Below the pieces are notes generated by a model, which searched no databases, had not been told where the DNA came from, and saw nothing but the letters and a program-made list of their open reading frames with translations. Both the position numbers and the translations under genes were made by a program. A stretch of 64,000 bases of DNA, from positions 45,751,276-45,815,275 of the forward strand of contig NC_012876.2 of the NCBI RefSeq assembly GCF_000003195.3, given 5' to 3'. The DNA is from Sorghum bicolor (taxonomy: Eukaryota; Streptophyta; Magnoliopsida; Poales; Poaceae). Shown here piece by piece: positions 10,902 to 21,601 of this stretch (position 1 is the stretch's first letter; each line of letters opens with the position of its first letter).

Positions 10902-13437
10902 TCATGTGTTCATCAGCGCCTGGATCGCTGATATGGCGCGTAGCCGGATTTGGTTGGCTGCTTCTATCTCCTTGATATCGTCATCAGCAGAACCTTCTAT
11001 CGGCTTCAGCTTCTTCTTCAATAGTAGTGCCTTGCGACCGTGGACGTTTCGCTCATGCTCAAGAAGCTTGATGGTCTCTGGCAGTTGGCTCTCTTCCTGT
11101 TGGGCTTGGGATAAGGCGTCCTCCACTTGCTTGAGTTCTGCCAACAGGGATTCCCTTTTTGCCGATAGGTCAGATATCTTCTGCTTCAGTGTGTCTCCTG
11201 AAGATCTCAAGATGCCGATGTTCTTGTGCTTCTCATCGGTCAGGAGCTTCTCATTCCTCATTTCTTCAGAGAGCTGAGTCTGAGCAGCTCTATTGGCAAG
11301 GCGCCGAGAAGCCCTCTGGTACTGCAGCTGACGACTCTCCAAATGTGCGGCTTGGAAGAGGATTTCTTCGACATCGGCTGGGATCTGGCCTCTGAGAGTT
11401 CTGAACAGAACCATGGCTGGGTCGGAGTCATCGACCAATTGTGCTGTGTCCAGGTGAAGGAGGGCCGACAGTTCTTCCAGCTTGGCCCTGATCTTTGCCG
11501 ATGTGATGCCAACTGTCTGGGAAGAGCTTGCTTCTTCACCTTCTTCTTCAGAGATGTCGATGGCGAAGGAGAATAGGCTATCAGGAAAATCTTGTTCCTA
11601 GGAAGGAGAACAAAGTAAGTTAGTTCATACTCGGAGAATCAGCAAATAATGCTGATGAAGATTGGGTGACTTACTTGCTTCAAGGCTATTTCTTGCCTTT
11701 GACTGGAAGATGCCGGTGGAGCCGTAGGTTGATCGGCCAGGGTTGCCGATGGGACGACATCGACTGAAAGGAGATAGAAAGAGTTATGAGACTGAATGAG
11801 AATAAGTTCATCGGTGGCAATATTATAAAATATGTTACCCTGAGGAGGAACGATGCTTGTCTGAATTGGGGGAACTGCCGATGACGTGATTGAACCTGCT
11901 GGGCCGGTTGTTTGCTCACCTACGTCAGTCGATGTACCTTCTGCTTGTTCTTCTTGCTGGGGTTCGTCTGCTTCTGGTGCTTCCTGTGGATGAGGGGGAG
12001 ATGGTGCTTGCTGGATCTCTACATCTGGAGGGGAAGGAGAAGATTCCACCGGAATAGGAGATGCCGGAGGAGGAGAAGGAGTTGCCGCTTTCTGGCGCTT
12101 TGTTCCGGCCCTGGTACCCTTGGCGCCCTTCCTCTTTGGCTGGCTGGACTAGGGGGCATCGGCACCTTAGTTTGCGGATGAGGGGGAGATGGTGCTCTGG
12201 GAGTCACTATTGCTATCATTACTTCATTGTCCCGGTCAAGAGCTTCGTCAAATGGGTTGAAAACCAGGGGAAGCATACTGTCTGGATCATCATAGGCTAA
12301 CCATGCTCGCTCATCTCTGGCCAAGCCCTCATACAGAGTTTGGAAGAACCGGCTGACCTGATCTGGATTACCCCCTGAACCAGGCAAAACTATGACAGCT
12401 TCACCGAAGTTTAAGGGAGCGCGTGTTGCCGATTCCTCTTCACCCAACACATAATTTTCAGCTATGTCTCTTGGGAAACGCTGTGTAAACAGGTTAAATT
12501 CAAGGCGCTTGTGCAGATGCAGATTGAGCCACATATTGATAAACCACCAGGGGCCTCCCAAGTTGCCGATAGACTGGCCAAGCAAGAGCTTCTTAGTCAC
12601 TTGGTGGAGGAGGTGATAGGTCGCTCCAAGCAGATATCGGCCGAGGGGAAATCGGCCACCATTGGCCAGATTTTCTGCTGCTGCTAGATGAACAGAAGTT
12701 GGTCCTGCCGATCGACCGCAAAACACGAATTTATCTAACCACATGTTCGGAAAACAGGACTGCTCCTTCATGTCAACAGGGCCTGTTTTGCGGTATTTTT
12801 GGATATACCCTGACCAGCCGCCGATGGAGCGAGTTTCTACCTTAGCACTGGGTTTGGTATCAAAGAAGTGGGTGCTATCGGCAGAAGAAATATCTAACCC
12901 GGTGAGCATAGCCACATCGGCAAGAGTGGGGGAAACAAGGCCATGGCCAAAGACAAAGGCATTGAGCGTGTCTGACCAGAAGTATGATGCAGCTATCAGC
13001 AGTGACTCGTTCCTATGCATATCGGCAATAGACAACCTAATGCATTGGGCTAGATTTCTTTCACCCCATTGGACTTCATTTGAGTTCCTGACTCTCAGAA
13101 ACCAATCTGTCCACCCCACGGTAGGGCTGGGCCAGGAACGAAAAGTGTCCTTCCATAGATCCAAGGAAAAGTTCTCTGCCCTGAAAGGGATCCTGTTGGT
13201 TTCTGCGTTTATGAGATCGATTGGATCTGGATCCCCTAACGGGCCAAGGCATTGGAGATGTGGTCGATCAGTGGGGATGACAATTTTGTTAGCCGATTCC
13301 TAATGGTTTTGGAGATATAAAAAAGAAAAAGGGAAAAAAATATTGAGTACGGCGGATTGCAGGTGAACGAGGGTGCGAGAAAAGTACAAGAGATGGTGCG
13401 AAGGACTGACCTTGGGGATGATGAAGTTGATGGCCAT
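10902..13437 (-). CDS. Tat-1 antisense gene: plant mobile domain protein with C-terminal coiled coil (spliced)
   Basis: A gene on the opposite strand, converging on pol. Proposed exons: 13437-13411 (ATG plus 8 codons, donor AAG|GTCAGT), 13299-11675 (acceptor TTAG, donor CAA|GTAAGT) and 11597-10902 (acceptor CTAG, 232 codons including stop). Exon junctions keep phase. Exon 2 encodes a plant mobile domain (PMD, the MAIN/aminotransferase-like domain) with the typical DLWKDTF, WGERNLAQCIRLS, FGHGLVSPTLADVAMLTGL and NLGGPWWFINMW stretches. A Pro/Ser-rich linker follows, then a coiled coil in exon 3. The frame changes between about 12150 and 12190, and the linker frame there has TAA and TAG, so this copy is probably broken or has another small intron. 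Antisense PMD genes are known in Tat-lineage elements; their role is not established. Confidence 0.75.
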
Positions 13438-13591
13438 TTTGCCACAGAGGAGAAGATTGAGAGTTTTGGAGTTGGTGAGGAAGGAGCCTCGTCGGAGATC
13501 TTGGAGCTTTTTGGAACAGTGCCGCCGCCGGAAAGGTGAGGTTGGAGTTGTAGAATGATGTGATGGAGAAGGAGTACCCGAGAAGGAACTA

Positions 13592-13599
13592 CTTATAAG
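13592..13599 (-). promoter_or_regulatory. Candidate TATA box of the Tat-1 antisense gene
   Basis: CTTATAAG on the minus strand, about 155 bp upstream of the antisense ATG at 13437. Spacing and context suit a core promoter inside the element rather than in the LTR. The octamer is palindromic, so direction rests on the gene position alone. Confidence 0.4.
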
Positions 13600-14093
13600 A
13601 CAAAACGGGCAGGGGTAAATCTGACTTATCTCTTTGCCGCATCCGAGAAATCAGAGGGTGCTCAGGTAGATATGGTAACTGTTTGCACGGTAATCAAGGG
13701 ATTGTGCAGGTGATTTGACAGGAAACGGTCATTATTCAGAGATATTTCACTGTGCGAGATCTCCTGATCGGTCCATCGACGGTGCCCTGTAACGGTCATA
13801 TTGCCGATGGGCAAATAAAATGGAGATAACCGTTTGGGGAGATAAGGTACGAGTATCCTGGTCAGTTTATCGGCAAATCTTTGCAACGGTAATATTGCCG
13901 ATGTGCGACCGAAAAGGAAATGTCCGTTTGGGAAGTTGAGGATTTTAAGGGATTTACAAGAGAACAGGGCCAGGGTTGTTCAGATTGAGGTTGTCGGTTA
14001 CCAGGTTAGGAGCATTAATTGCGGGAAAAGGCATCATTACTGCAGAGAATTTTGGAGCATTAACGATTTCATACTCCGAAATTGGGGGGCATG
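13600..14093. other. Tat-1 3' internal non-coding region and polypurine tract
   Basis: No gene seen. CCGAT motifs recur (tgccgatg at 13802 and 13894). The end, attggggggcatg (14081-14093), abuts the 3' LTR and is the likely plus-strand primer (PPT). Confidence 0.65.
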
Positions 14094-14812
14094 TGTTGAC
14101 ACCGTTTTTGGGCACGTGTCATATTTGGTAGAGTACAGGTCGGCAGGATAGGACGACGTTGTTTTGTCTATAGGATGAATTGCCGATGAGGGTGGTTGCC
14201 GATGAAGGAGGGATTGAACGTGACTAAGTCTGTAGATGGTGATGTGTCTGTGCCAATGGCTACGACAAGGAAGTCTGCCGATGATTATGACAAGGGAGTC
14301 TGTTGATGATACGGAGGGAGAGCCCAGGAGTTGCCGATCGGTTTGTGGAGATGTTCCAGCTTGTCACGAGGGGATAGCTTTATGTTTTCCTTAGTTTTTT
14401 AAATTGTTTTGTATACGGATTCTATGTAATTTGGAATTCGAATTCTAGTCGTGTCTGGTTGTAGTTCTTTGAACAGGGTATAAATATAGACCCTAGGGCC
14501 TTGTAATATGAATCTATTAATCAATCAAACACACGTTTTTACTCAAATTCCAGCATCTACTTTTTCGGCGACTTCGTCATACTTTTTCTTTTTTATTACG
14601 AGTTCTTAGGAATTCGTCGACTTAAGCTCGGCGCGTTCTCAAGTTCCGCGTGAGTACCTCTTAGCCGTGACATCCGGGCGCATCGCTGTTGTCAGGACTA
14701 AAGTATTCGAGTTATCAACTTTGCCGATAGCAAGGTCAAATCGGCTGGCACGCCTTAACGTTTGAATCGGGTATTAGCCCTTTGTGTTTGCAGACCAGCT
14801 TTTGCACCAACA
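14094..14812 (+). repeat. Tat-1 3' LTR
   Basis: 719 bp, the same length as the 5' LTR and about 98% identical by eye. TATA box at 14479-14486. Followed by the gcttc duplication at 14813-14817. Confidence 0.95.
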
Positions 14813-14849
14813 GCTTCTAATCTAAATTCCTCTCGTTCTAATTCCATAG

Positions 14850-15492
14850 ATGGTTCGTAACGAGAAGATTGCTCGCAGCAACTCTGGAAGACCATGCTTA
14901 ACTCGAGGTATCTATGGATTAACGGAACCAGAGTATGAAGAAGCTCGCCCTGTCCCATCAAGACATACTTGTTGGCGGAAGGAGTACTTTACCACATCAT
15001 TTAGTGGCGAAGATTTTTTTCACCCTCGGCTTGTGCGTATACTACAAGACCACTATCCTGAACAGCAAGCCAAGGTGGAATATAATGTGCACTAAGTGGA
15101 CTCATCCTAAGTATGAGAGCCACTGGAGCACAGAAGCACACATCACCAGGTGGAATGAGTTTACTGGTTCACATGTGGTGGAATTCATTCATTCGTCTCT
15201 CAGTGACCATTTCAGTAAGCATGCTAGCATATCTGATGCTGCCCATCAAGCTCTTCTGGCATATCACGGAAAGCACTACGAAGAGAGGAAGAATAGCAAA
15301 CAAAAGTATCTTCCTTGTCGTCCACCAGGCACTTCGCAATGTGTGATGGCTGACCCCTACTTGGAGAAGAATGAACAACTAAAGGAGATGGCTTTGACTA
15401 TCCAAGTCATGCATCAAAAGCTAGAAGATAGTCAACTAGAATTGGCAGAAGTAAGGCAACACTATGAGGAGAAGTCGTGGTGGGTTACCTAA
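14850..15492 (+). pseudogene. Tekay-2 orf0 remnant (frameshifted, coiled-coil end)
   Basis: An ATG at 14850, directly preceded by a pyrimidine-rich tract and AG, opens a frame to 15095. The protein then continues in the next frame to 15492, so there is a one-base shift near 15090. The N-terminus reads MVRNEKIARSNSGRP, a worn version of the histone-H3-like start of the Tekay-1 orf0 (shared M-x-R, A-R, S-x-S-G pattern). Then comes a globular region with many Trp, Tyr and His and a helical heptad-like C-terminus (EKNEQLKEMALTIQVMHQKL). The order, H3-like tail, globular part, coiled coil, matches orf0 at 34527-35570. Its position between PBS and the missing gag also fits. Confidence 0.6.
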
Positions 15493-17950
15493 GATCAATG
15501 AGGTGGAGGACATACCTCGCTTAACTCCATGCAAGAGATGCTACCCTGGATGCCGCTGCAGTCACACCGTGTTTCAGAAGTAGGAAGTCCCCCTTTGTAA
15601 TAAACGTTAGTAGCAAAAGTTGAGTTTAGTCATATATGTGTGCTTTGTGAACCTTTAATGTTTGGTTGGTTTGTCTTGGTGCTTATGTTTGAGTTGGATT
15701 TTTGTAATGAGTGCAATGATCTTATGGGTTTCTCCACAATTTCATTTAGTTTACAGGCCTAAGGTATAAGGATTAATGAAATAAATAGTTGGGTTTTAGT
15801 TTCTCTTGTTTCTTTGTCCTTGTCTTTTGGGAGCAACTTATCTTCTTCAGTTCAAATCCCTAATCTCGGAGGACCATAAAATCTTGTGAAAATTCTGGGT
15901 AATAGTAGACTTCAAGATCCTTCTCTGACCACAAGAATCACCCCTGTAACTGTTGTAGTTTGGGAATTACGAAAATCACAAGTTGGCACCATTGAGCTGT
16001 CAAAAATCTGGACCAGTTTAGTTGCCTACTGTTTTGGACAAATGTAACTCTGGAATTTGGGAAAAGGTTCTATAAGAAAGTTTTAGGTCTTTTGATAAGC
16101 TTTCCAATGATGTAAGCTGCAACTTTATCGGATTAATAGAACTGCAGTTATGACATCTACAATTTGCTGTTGCTGCACAGTTCAAAATCTGGACAGTTCT
16201 AGTTAGTTCCTATTTTCAGCCAAATTAACCTCAGAATCTGGAAAAGTGAGGTGTACAGAAGTTGCGGAGGACTTCATAAGCTTTTCAATCATGTAAGGCT
16301 TGTCCACATATGATCTAAGTAACTCGAGATATGACTTCTGCAAGTTGCTGCACCGATGCTGAGACATTGTCGGGATAGATATCATGTATGGCTGTTTTAC
16401 CTAGGTTTAATGACAGAAACTAAGGAAGCCTTCTATATAAAAGTTGTAGGGAATTTGATAAGGTTTGTAATGGTATAAGCTATGATCTTATTGGATTGAC
16501 AGAAAAGGAGTTATGCCTATTTTGCTGCGCTGGTGTCCTCGTATCATGAGGAATTTCAGAGTTCTTGTACATATCAGTGCACATGACTCTCTCTTCGGTA
16601 TTAGAAAATCTTATGATAAGAAGCTCACTTGAAAAATGGACTAAACTACCCATTTAAGCCCTAGTTTACCTTTTCTAAGGGGGGTAGTCTTATCAAAGGA
16701 GTTACAAGGAGAAGTGTTGGTTAATGTTGGATCATCGATAAGGACCTCAAGTGTTTGGTAAATTTGGTTTTTGATGCAAGAAATAGTTCCATTGAAGTGT
16801 GCTAATATGGATGGAGATATAGGTCATCGCTGGTACTCATAGCTTAAGTGGTGCTTATGAGAATCAGGTGACACCAGAGTCTACAAAGTTATACATGGGA
16901 TGTGAGAGCAAAGCAATTCAACTCTGTTAGAGGTACCAATAGTTGGAACGTAGTGAAGAAACCAACTCTAGATCATGAGACTTGGTACAGTGATTTTAAA
17001 AGACCATATGATGTGAATCATCTAGACAGTATATGAAGAGCTAGTCCATACTGTCCCCCTACCTATCTCCTTTTAAGGGGGGTAGTACCTTGACATTATT
17101 GGTTAAGGCCCTTTCAATTTATCATGAAGTGAGAAGTTGTCTCTGGAGATATCCCATGAATATAATCATCTATCCTAGCTCAAGTTAGTGAAATTGGTCA
17201 CTTGAGAACTTAGGAAGTGGATATGCTACATGTACTGTTGACTCTACGGAGACTCCAAAGACTTCACTGCTTAAGAGAGCATGACCAGTATGTTCTAGTT
17301 GATGGAAGTTCTCATCTAGGAGAAGTCGTCTTTAATGATGGACTTAAGAAAGTTCCTTTTACAAGAATTCAGAAACCATCAAAGGGAAGGTGATGAGAAC
17401 TAGAGTTTTTAAATATACCAGGAGGCTTTCTTAGGTTTGCTGGGGCCAATGTGATCTTGACATAAGAGTAAATAACAGATTGACTTGGAATGATAAGATT
17501 CTATCAGTGGTTCATGGAAAGTGTTATAAAGATTGACAAATAGAGTTATTTTATCCCAACAAGACTTTAGATGTGCTCTACACAAGAAAAGTAATGGCTT
17601 GTGCGTAAGTCAACTAAGTGGGTTGGATTAACTGACATGTAATGTGGAGGTATCCATAGTGGATCATGGAGATACTATACTCTTGAATGTAGGAGTGATA
17701 TCTGCGTAGAATGTAAGTATCTAAAGGCCATCTTTAGGAAAATGGATTTGAGCTGGTCACATCATTGATGGATTTGAGTGAATCAAGAGTTATGACTGGG
17801 AAAAAAATGCTATCACTTGAAGGAGAAAAAACCCTTGCGAATGCTCAGAGCATAAAGAGTGTGCGAGAGGAGTTCAAATGACACTGAAATTTGAAGGGTT
17901 GAGTACTGCCAAATGAGCTCTACTAATACTCATTTTGGGAACCACAAGAT
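15493..17950. other. Tekay-2 internal region with no recognisable gene
   Basis: AT-rich. Where gag, protease and RT are expected I find no gag zinc knuckle, no protease DSG and no RT YxDD. Several purine-rich ggggggtagt stretches (16679, 17082) look like copies of the PPT region. Degenerate tandem repeats lie at about 15960-16535. Confidence 0.5.
15960..16535 (+). repeat. Three degenerate tandem repeats of about 180 bp
   Basis: Three diverged copies share the sequence order gataagctttccaatgatgtaag, then a gatt/gatc-rich part, an agttatgac-like part and a tttgctg-like part. The repeat landmarks start near 16091, 16273 and 16455, a spacing of 182 bp. The copies are too diverged to be a young satellite. 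Confidence 0.5.
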
Positions 17951-18059
17951 TTGAAAAGATTACTTAGGAGATATGTTGTGAGCTTGTGTATTACAGTATG
18001 GTACAAAGATGTCATCGTATGTGAAGTTTTCTTAGAACAACAGTTGGTAGAAGAGCCTT

Positions 18060-18690
18060 CGGTGGGAGCCTTTTGAAAGCATGTATGGATGTAAGTGTAG
18101 AACCCTGTTGATTTGGAATCAAACGGGAGAACACAAGTGTTTGGGCTAGAAGTTCTAAGAGATGCTGAATAACAAGTGAGAGTGATCAAAGATAACTTAA
18201 GGGTGGCACAGACTCGACATAAGAGTTATGTTGACATCTGAGAAGAGAATTAGATCTGAAGTAGGAGACTACGTGTATTTGGAGGTGTCACCTAAGAGAA
18301 GTGGGTGGAGGTTCAATAAGAAAGGAAAAGTTAGCACTAAGATATGTTGGGCCTTTCAAGATGTAGGAGATATGGAACAAAGTGGCTTACCAAATAGAGC
18401 TACCTGAAATTTTAGAAGGAGTGTATGATGTCTTCCATGTGCCTCAACTTAAGAAGTACTTGTGTGTGTCATAAGAGCAGATATCGTTATAAGAACTGAC
18501 TGTTAAATCGGATCTCACATACCAAGAGTACCTGGTAAGAATGTTGGAAACAACAGAAAGGGTTACCGGAAGTTGGATTGTCAGGATGTACAAAGTCCAG
18601 TGGAATAGATATACCGAGGAAGAGGCTACCTGGGAAAGACAAGAAGATTTAAGAAAATCATATCCTCAGTTGTTTGAGTAAGCACCAACC
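18060..18690 (+). pseudogene. pol: Tekay-2 integrase C-terminus and chromodomain remnant
   Basis: Interrupted frames still show the end of a Tekay-type Pol. From about 18075 a degraded version of the integrase block before the C-terminal domain is visible, then QTRHKSYVD, a GDYVYLEVSP motif near 18270, and a DVFHVPQLKKYL-like block near 18430. A chromodomain-like block (KVQWNRYTEEEATWE) follows near 18595-18640, and the frame ends about 18680. Stops are present throughout. The order matches Tekay-1 pol at 39720-40367, so both are chromoviruses. Confidence 0.75.
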
Positions 18691-18715
18691 GAATCTCGAG
18701 GACGAAATTCATTTT

Positions 18716-18729
18716 AAGGAGGGTAGAAT
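18716..18729 (+). other. Polypurine tract of Tekay-2
   Basis: aaggagggtagaat directly before the 3' LTR TGTAACACC; plus-strand primer by position and composition. Confidence 0.75.
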
Positions 18730-21601
18730 TGTAACACCCTAAAAATTTCACTTTTCCAAATGGGCAAATGGATTAAATTTTTTTTGGGGGCCCGGGGAAA
18801 ATAGAAAGAAAATATTTTTTTTGAAAAAAAAATCCCCTAAAAGGTCTAGACACAGGTAGGGCCATTCAGGTTGCGGCAAATTTTTTGTGGGGGGGGGTTT
18901 TTCAAATTAAAATGGGTTTTAAAAATTTTTTTCAAAAGGTTGGGGAAAAGGCGGGAAAAATAAAAGGGAAAAAGTTTTCCTTTCCCCCTTTTTGTTTGGG
19001 GTTGGGCCAATTTTTTTCCCCCCCCCCCCCCCCCGTGGCCTGCTTCCCCTTCTCCCCCTTCTTCCCTGCGCGGTCCACTTCGTGGCCCAGACGGGGCAGC
19101 GCCGCACTCCCCTCCCCTTCGCCGCTGCGGATGACAGGGCGGGCCCGCGTTTCAGCGTCACTGCCAGGTGGGGCCCGGCAGTCAGACCCGTCTCCCACCT
19201 CGAGTCCGGCCAGGACACGAGTCCGAGCTAAACCCCCGCGCGTGTTTCGCGCAAGCAGTCCCTTCCCCGTTGTCCTCGTCCCCTTTAAATACTCGCCCTG
19301 CTGCCCGCAATCCCCCAACNNNNNNNNNNNNNNNNNNNNNNNNNNNNNNNNNNNNNNNNNNNNNNNNNNNNNNNNNNNNNNNNNNNNNNNNNNNNNNNNN
19401 NNNNNNNNNNNNNNNNNNNATCCGCCATTGCAGCGCGTCCCAGTCTCGTGAGGAGCTTGCCGAGCTTCGGCTCTGTCGTGCGAAGTCGCCGAGGACTTCT
19501 TTTCACGCTCTACTACTCTGTGCGCTCGCCTAACGCTCGCCGAACCTCTTTTCAGACCCGACGTCCACCCCTTGCCACCGCAAGCTCGAAACGGACTTCC
19601 TCGGTTCCAATCTCGGCCCTAGGTGAGTTCGCACCGAGTTTCTAAGCATCCTGGTGCTTTTGGTTCGCGCTCTACCGCGTTCTATTGCTGGATTGGCGAG
19701 CTCCGGCCGAGCTTAGCCATGGCGCCGCCGCGCCCTGTTCAACTCCGGCCGGCCGGCTTCTTTCCCCCTCTGCGATCTAATCTGGACCGTCGATTTGAAA
19801 TCCAACGACCGTCAGCGAAGGATACCCCTTCGGCTCGCTGTTTTGCAGAAACACCCCCAGAGTTTTTAATGTATAGACCCGCGGTCCTTTACGCTTTCTC
19901 AGTTTACACATTCCAAGTCTGAAAACGTATTTTGAACCGCGCAGTTCAAAAACAGCTTTCTCAGATTTACAGTTTTGCCATTGAATCTATTTTGCTCATA
20001 AAAACTTCGTTTTAACTCCGATTTGATCCGTTCAAGTTGCGTTAGATTCGTTTTCACGTAATATATAGACTAATGCTATTGTATTACAAGTTTTCAACTT
20101 TTAAAATCTGAGTTTAGATTTAATCTATTATTTTATTAAAGGCAATCTTATTTAGATCATAACTTCTTCGTTTTAGGTCCGAATTTTGTGAACTTTACGT
20201 CTGTGTGATCGTAGAGTGATGTAGATTCGTTTTATAAACTTTTTATCTTTATTTGTTACTGCTGGTGTACTGTTCTAATAATAGGCTTGTTTGCTTTGTA
20301 TGATTGTCCTTGGATGATTGCTGTTGATGTGGTGGTTGCCTATAGACGATGAGTAGTTCGTGGGTGATCCAGAGTACTACTACGAGCAGGATCAGCAGGA
20401 CCAGTGTGATCAAGGCAAGTATAGCATGGGATCATCCTTGTTTCCTAATAACTTTAATCACTTAATTCATATTGCATGTGTCTCCTTGATAAGGATTTCC
20501 TATTATTGATCTCAAACCTTGTCACCCATGGTTTTGCATTGGGTAGCTTATGCTAGTGCTCCACTAAACCATGATTTTGTAACTTGATTAATGGAATATG
20601 CAATAAACATTAAAAGATGACTTTTTAGCAATTTTGGTAAAGAGGGCTGGAGCATTGGGCTATCCTATGGTGCTCTAGTTTCTCTCCATAAGGACTTATC
20701 TATATATGACCATCCAGGACATACAGTACAACTGTGAGGGCTACATGGCTCTGGCTTTAGCTCAGTATGAGGACCTTTTCTAGCTTGTTAGTGGTTACCC
20801 TTGTGGCGCAAGTGGGGGATAGCAGACTGTGGATTCCTGCGTGTGAGTCACACGGACTGACTAACGAAACCTAGCGGCCCTAACTTGTTAGACGAACCTT
20901 TGAAAGGCTTCATAGTGAACCCTGCCGGTCTTCCTTGGGAGTGGGCTAAGGGGCTGATTACCTCGGGCGAAAGGGTAAATCACGACTCACAGTGGAAGTG
21001 TACAACCTCTGCAGAGTGTAAAACTGATATATCAGCCGTGCTCACGTTCTCGAGCGGCCTTGGACCAATACAGAATAAATGAACACTAATGGCAAATCAT
21101 TAAATGTTGTTATTGTTAATATGTTGTTTATGCTATTCTTTATTCACTTTACCTGATCATGAGTTTACTTCGGGACTTGACAACTTGATGCTACTCATAT
21201 GCTAAAATTGTGACAACTAAAAGCTACATGCAGTTGAACCAGTGTCTAGCCTTTGAGCCTCATGAACCCTATGCTATTCTTGCTGAGTACGAGATGTACT
21301 TACGCTTGTCTTTAAATTTTATTTGGATAAAAATCCTAGATGGGTACCAGATTGCAAGTTTGGAAAAGAGTTTAGGCTTGTGCTCGACCAGTCAGTTGTC
21401 CCTGTAGATTTGGAGCTTTCGCTTGAAGAACGGAGAGTCTTTCCGCTATTTGCTATCTAAGGTTATATCTTTTATACTAAGTTCATTATATATAAGCATT
21501 GTCTATTGATATTACCCTTATTTGCGGCTATATGTGAGATTTGACTTCCTGGGCTCACATATGGTGTGTATCTAGTTTTGTTCTTAAAACCGGGTGCTAC
21601 A
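18730..21601 (+). repeat. Tekay-2 3' LTR (contains assembly gap)
   Basis: It begins TGTAACACCC and ends ggtgctaca. After a poor, homopolymer-rich start (18780-19035) it has a GC-rich block (19040-19740), an AT-rich block, then a short acidic frame (about 20346-20440: DPEYYYEQDQQDQCDQGKYS), then a second AT-rich part. This order repeats the layout of the Tekay-1 LTR. The last 105 bp match 2907-3011. Confidence 0.88.
19320..19419. other. Assembly gap, exactly 100 N
   Basis: 100 unknown bases inside the Tekay-2 3' LTR. The round number suggests a placeholder, so the true size is unknown. Confidence 1.

Larger units (their letters stand above)
3174..14812 (+). mobile_element. Tat-1: complete Tat-lineage Ty3/gypsy element with antisense gene
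   Basis: It has two 719-bp LTRs (3174-3892 and 14094-14812) starting TGTTGACACC and ending CAACA, flanked by the 5-bp target site duplication gcttc (3169-3173 and 14813-14817). Order: LTR, PBS, gag-protease, pol (RT, RNase H, second archaeal-type RNase H, integrase), a converging antisense gene, PPT, LTR. The second RNase H and the antisense gene are marks of the Tat lineage (RIRE2/Retand-like). By eye the LTRs differ at about 15 positions (about 2%). Seven in-frame stops break gag-pol. The element is unusually rich in CCGAT/ATCGG on both strands. Confidence 0.95.
2907..21601 (+). mobile_element. Tekay-2: decayed Ty3/gypsy Tekay-type chromovirus, nested host of Tat-1
   Basis: The parts visible are the last 105 bp of the 5' LTR (2907-3011), a primer binding site, a leader, a broken orf0, an integrase-chromodomain remnant, a polypurine tract and the 3' LTR (18730-21601). 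The end of the 5' LTR matches the end of the 3' LTR almost base for base over about 100 bp. The LTR ends are TGTAACACC and ggtgctaca. Two later insertions break it: a Tekay-like LTR (1-2906) in the 5' LTR and Tat-1 (3174-14812) in the leader. I see no gag, protease or reverse transcriptase, so it is non-autonomous. It lies inside the gag of Athila-2; the 5 bp right of it are tctag. Confidence 0.85.

Noticed and set aside
10902..13437. The PMD gene as a host gene trapped between elements
   Set aside because: It lies between pol and the PPT of one element with matching LTRs and TSD, the standard place for Tat-lineage antisense genes.
18885..19533. Frames running through the N gap
   Set aside because: They rely on 100 unknown bases and on homopolymer-damaged sequence.
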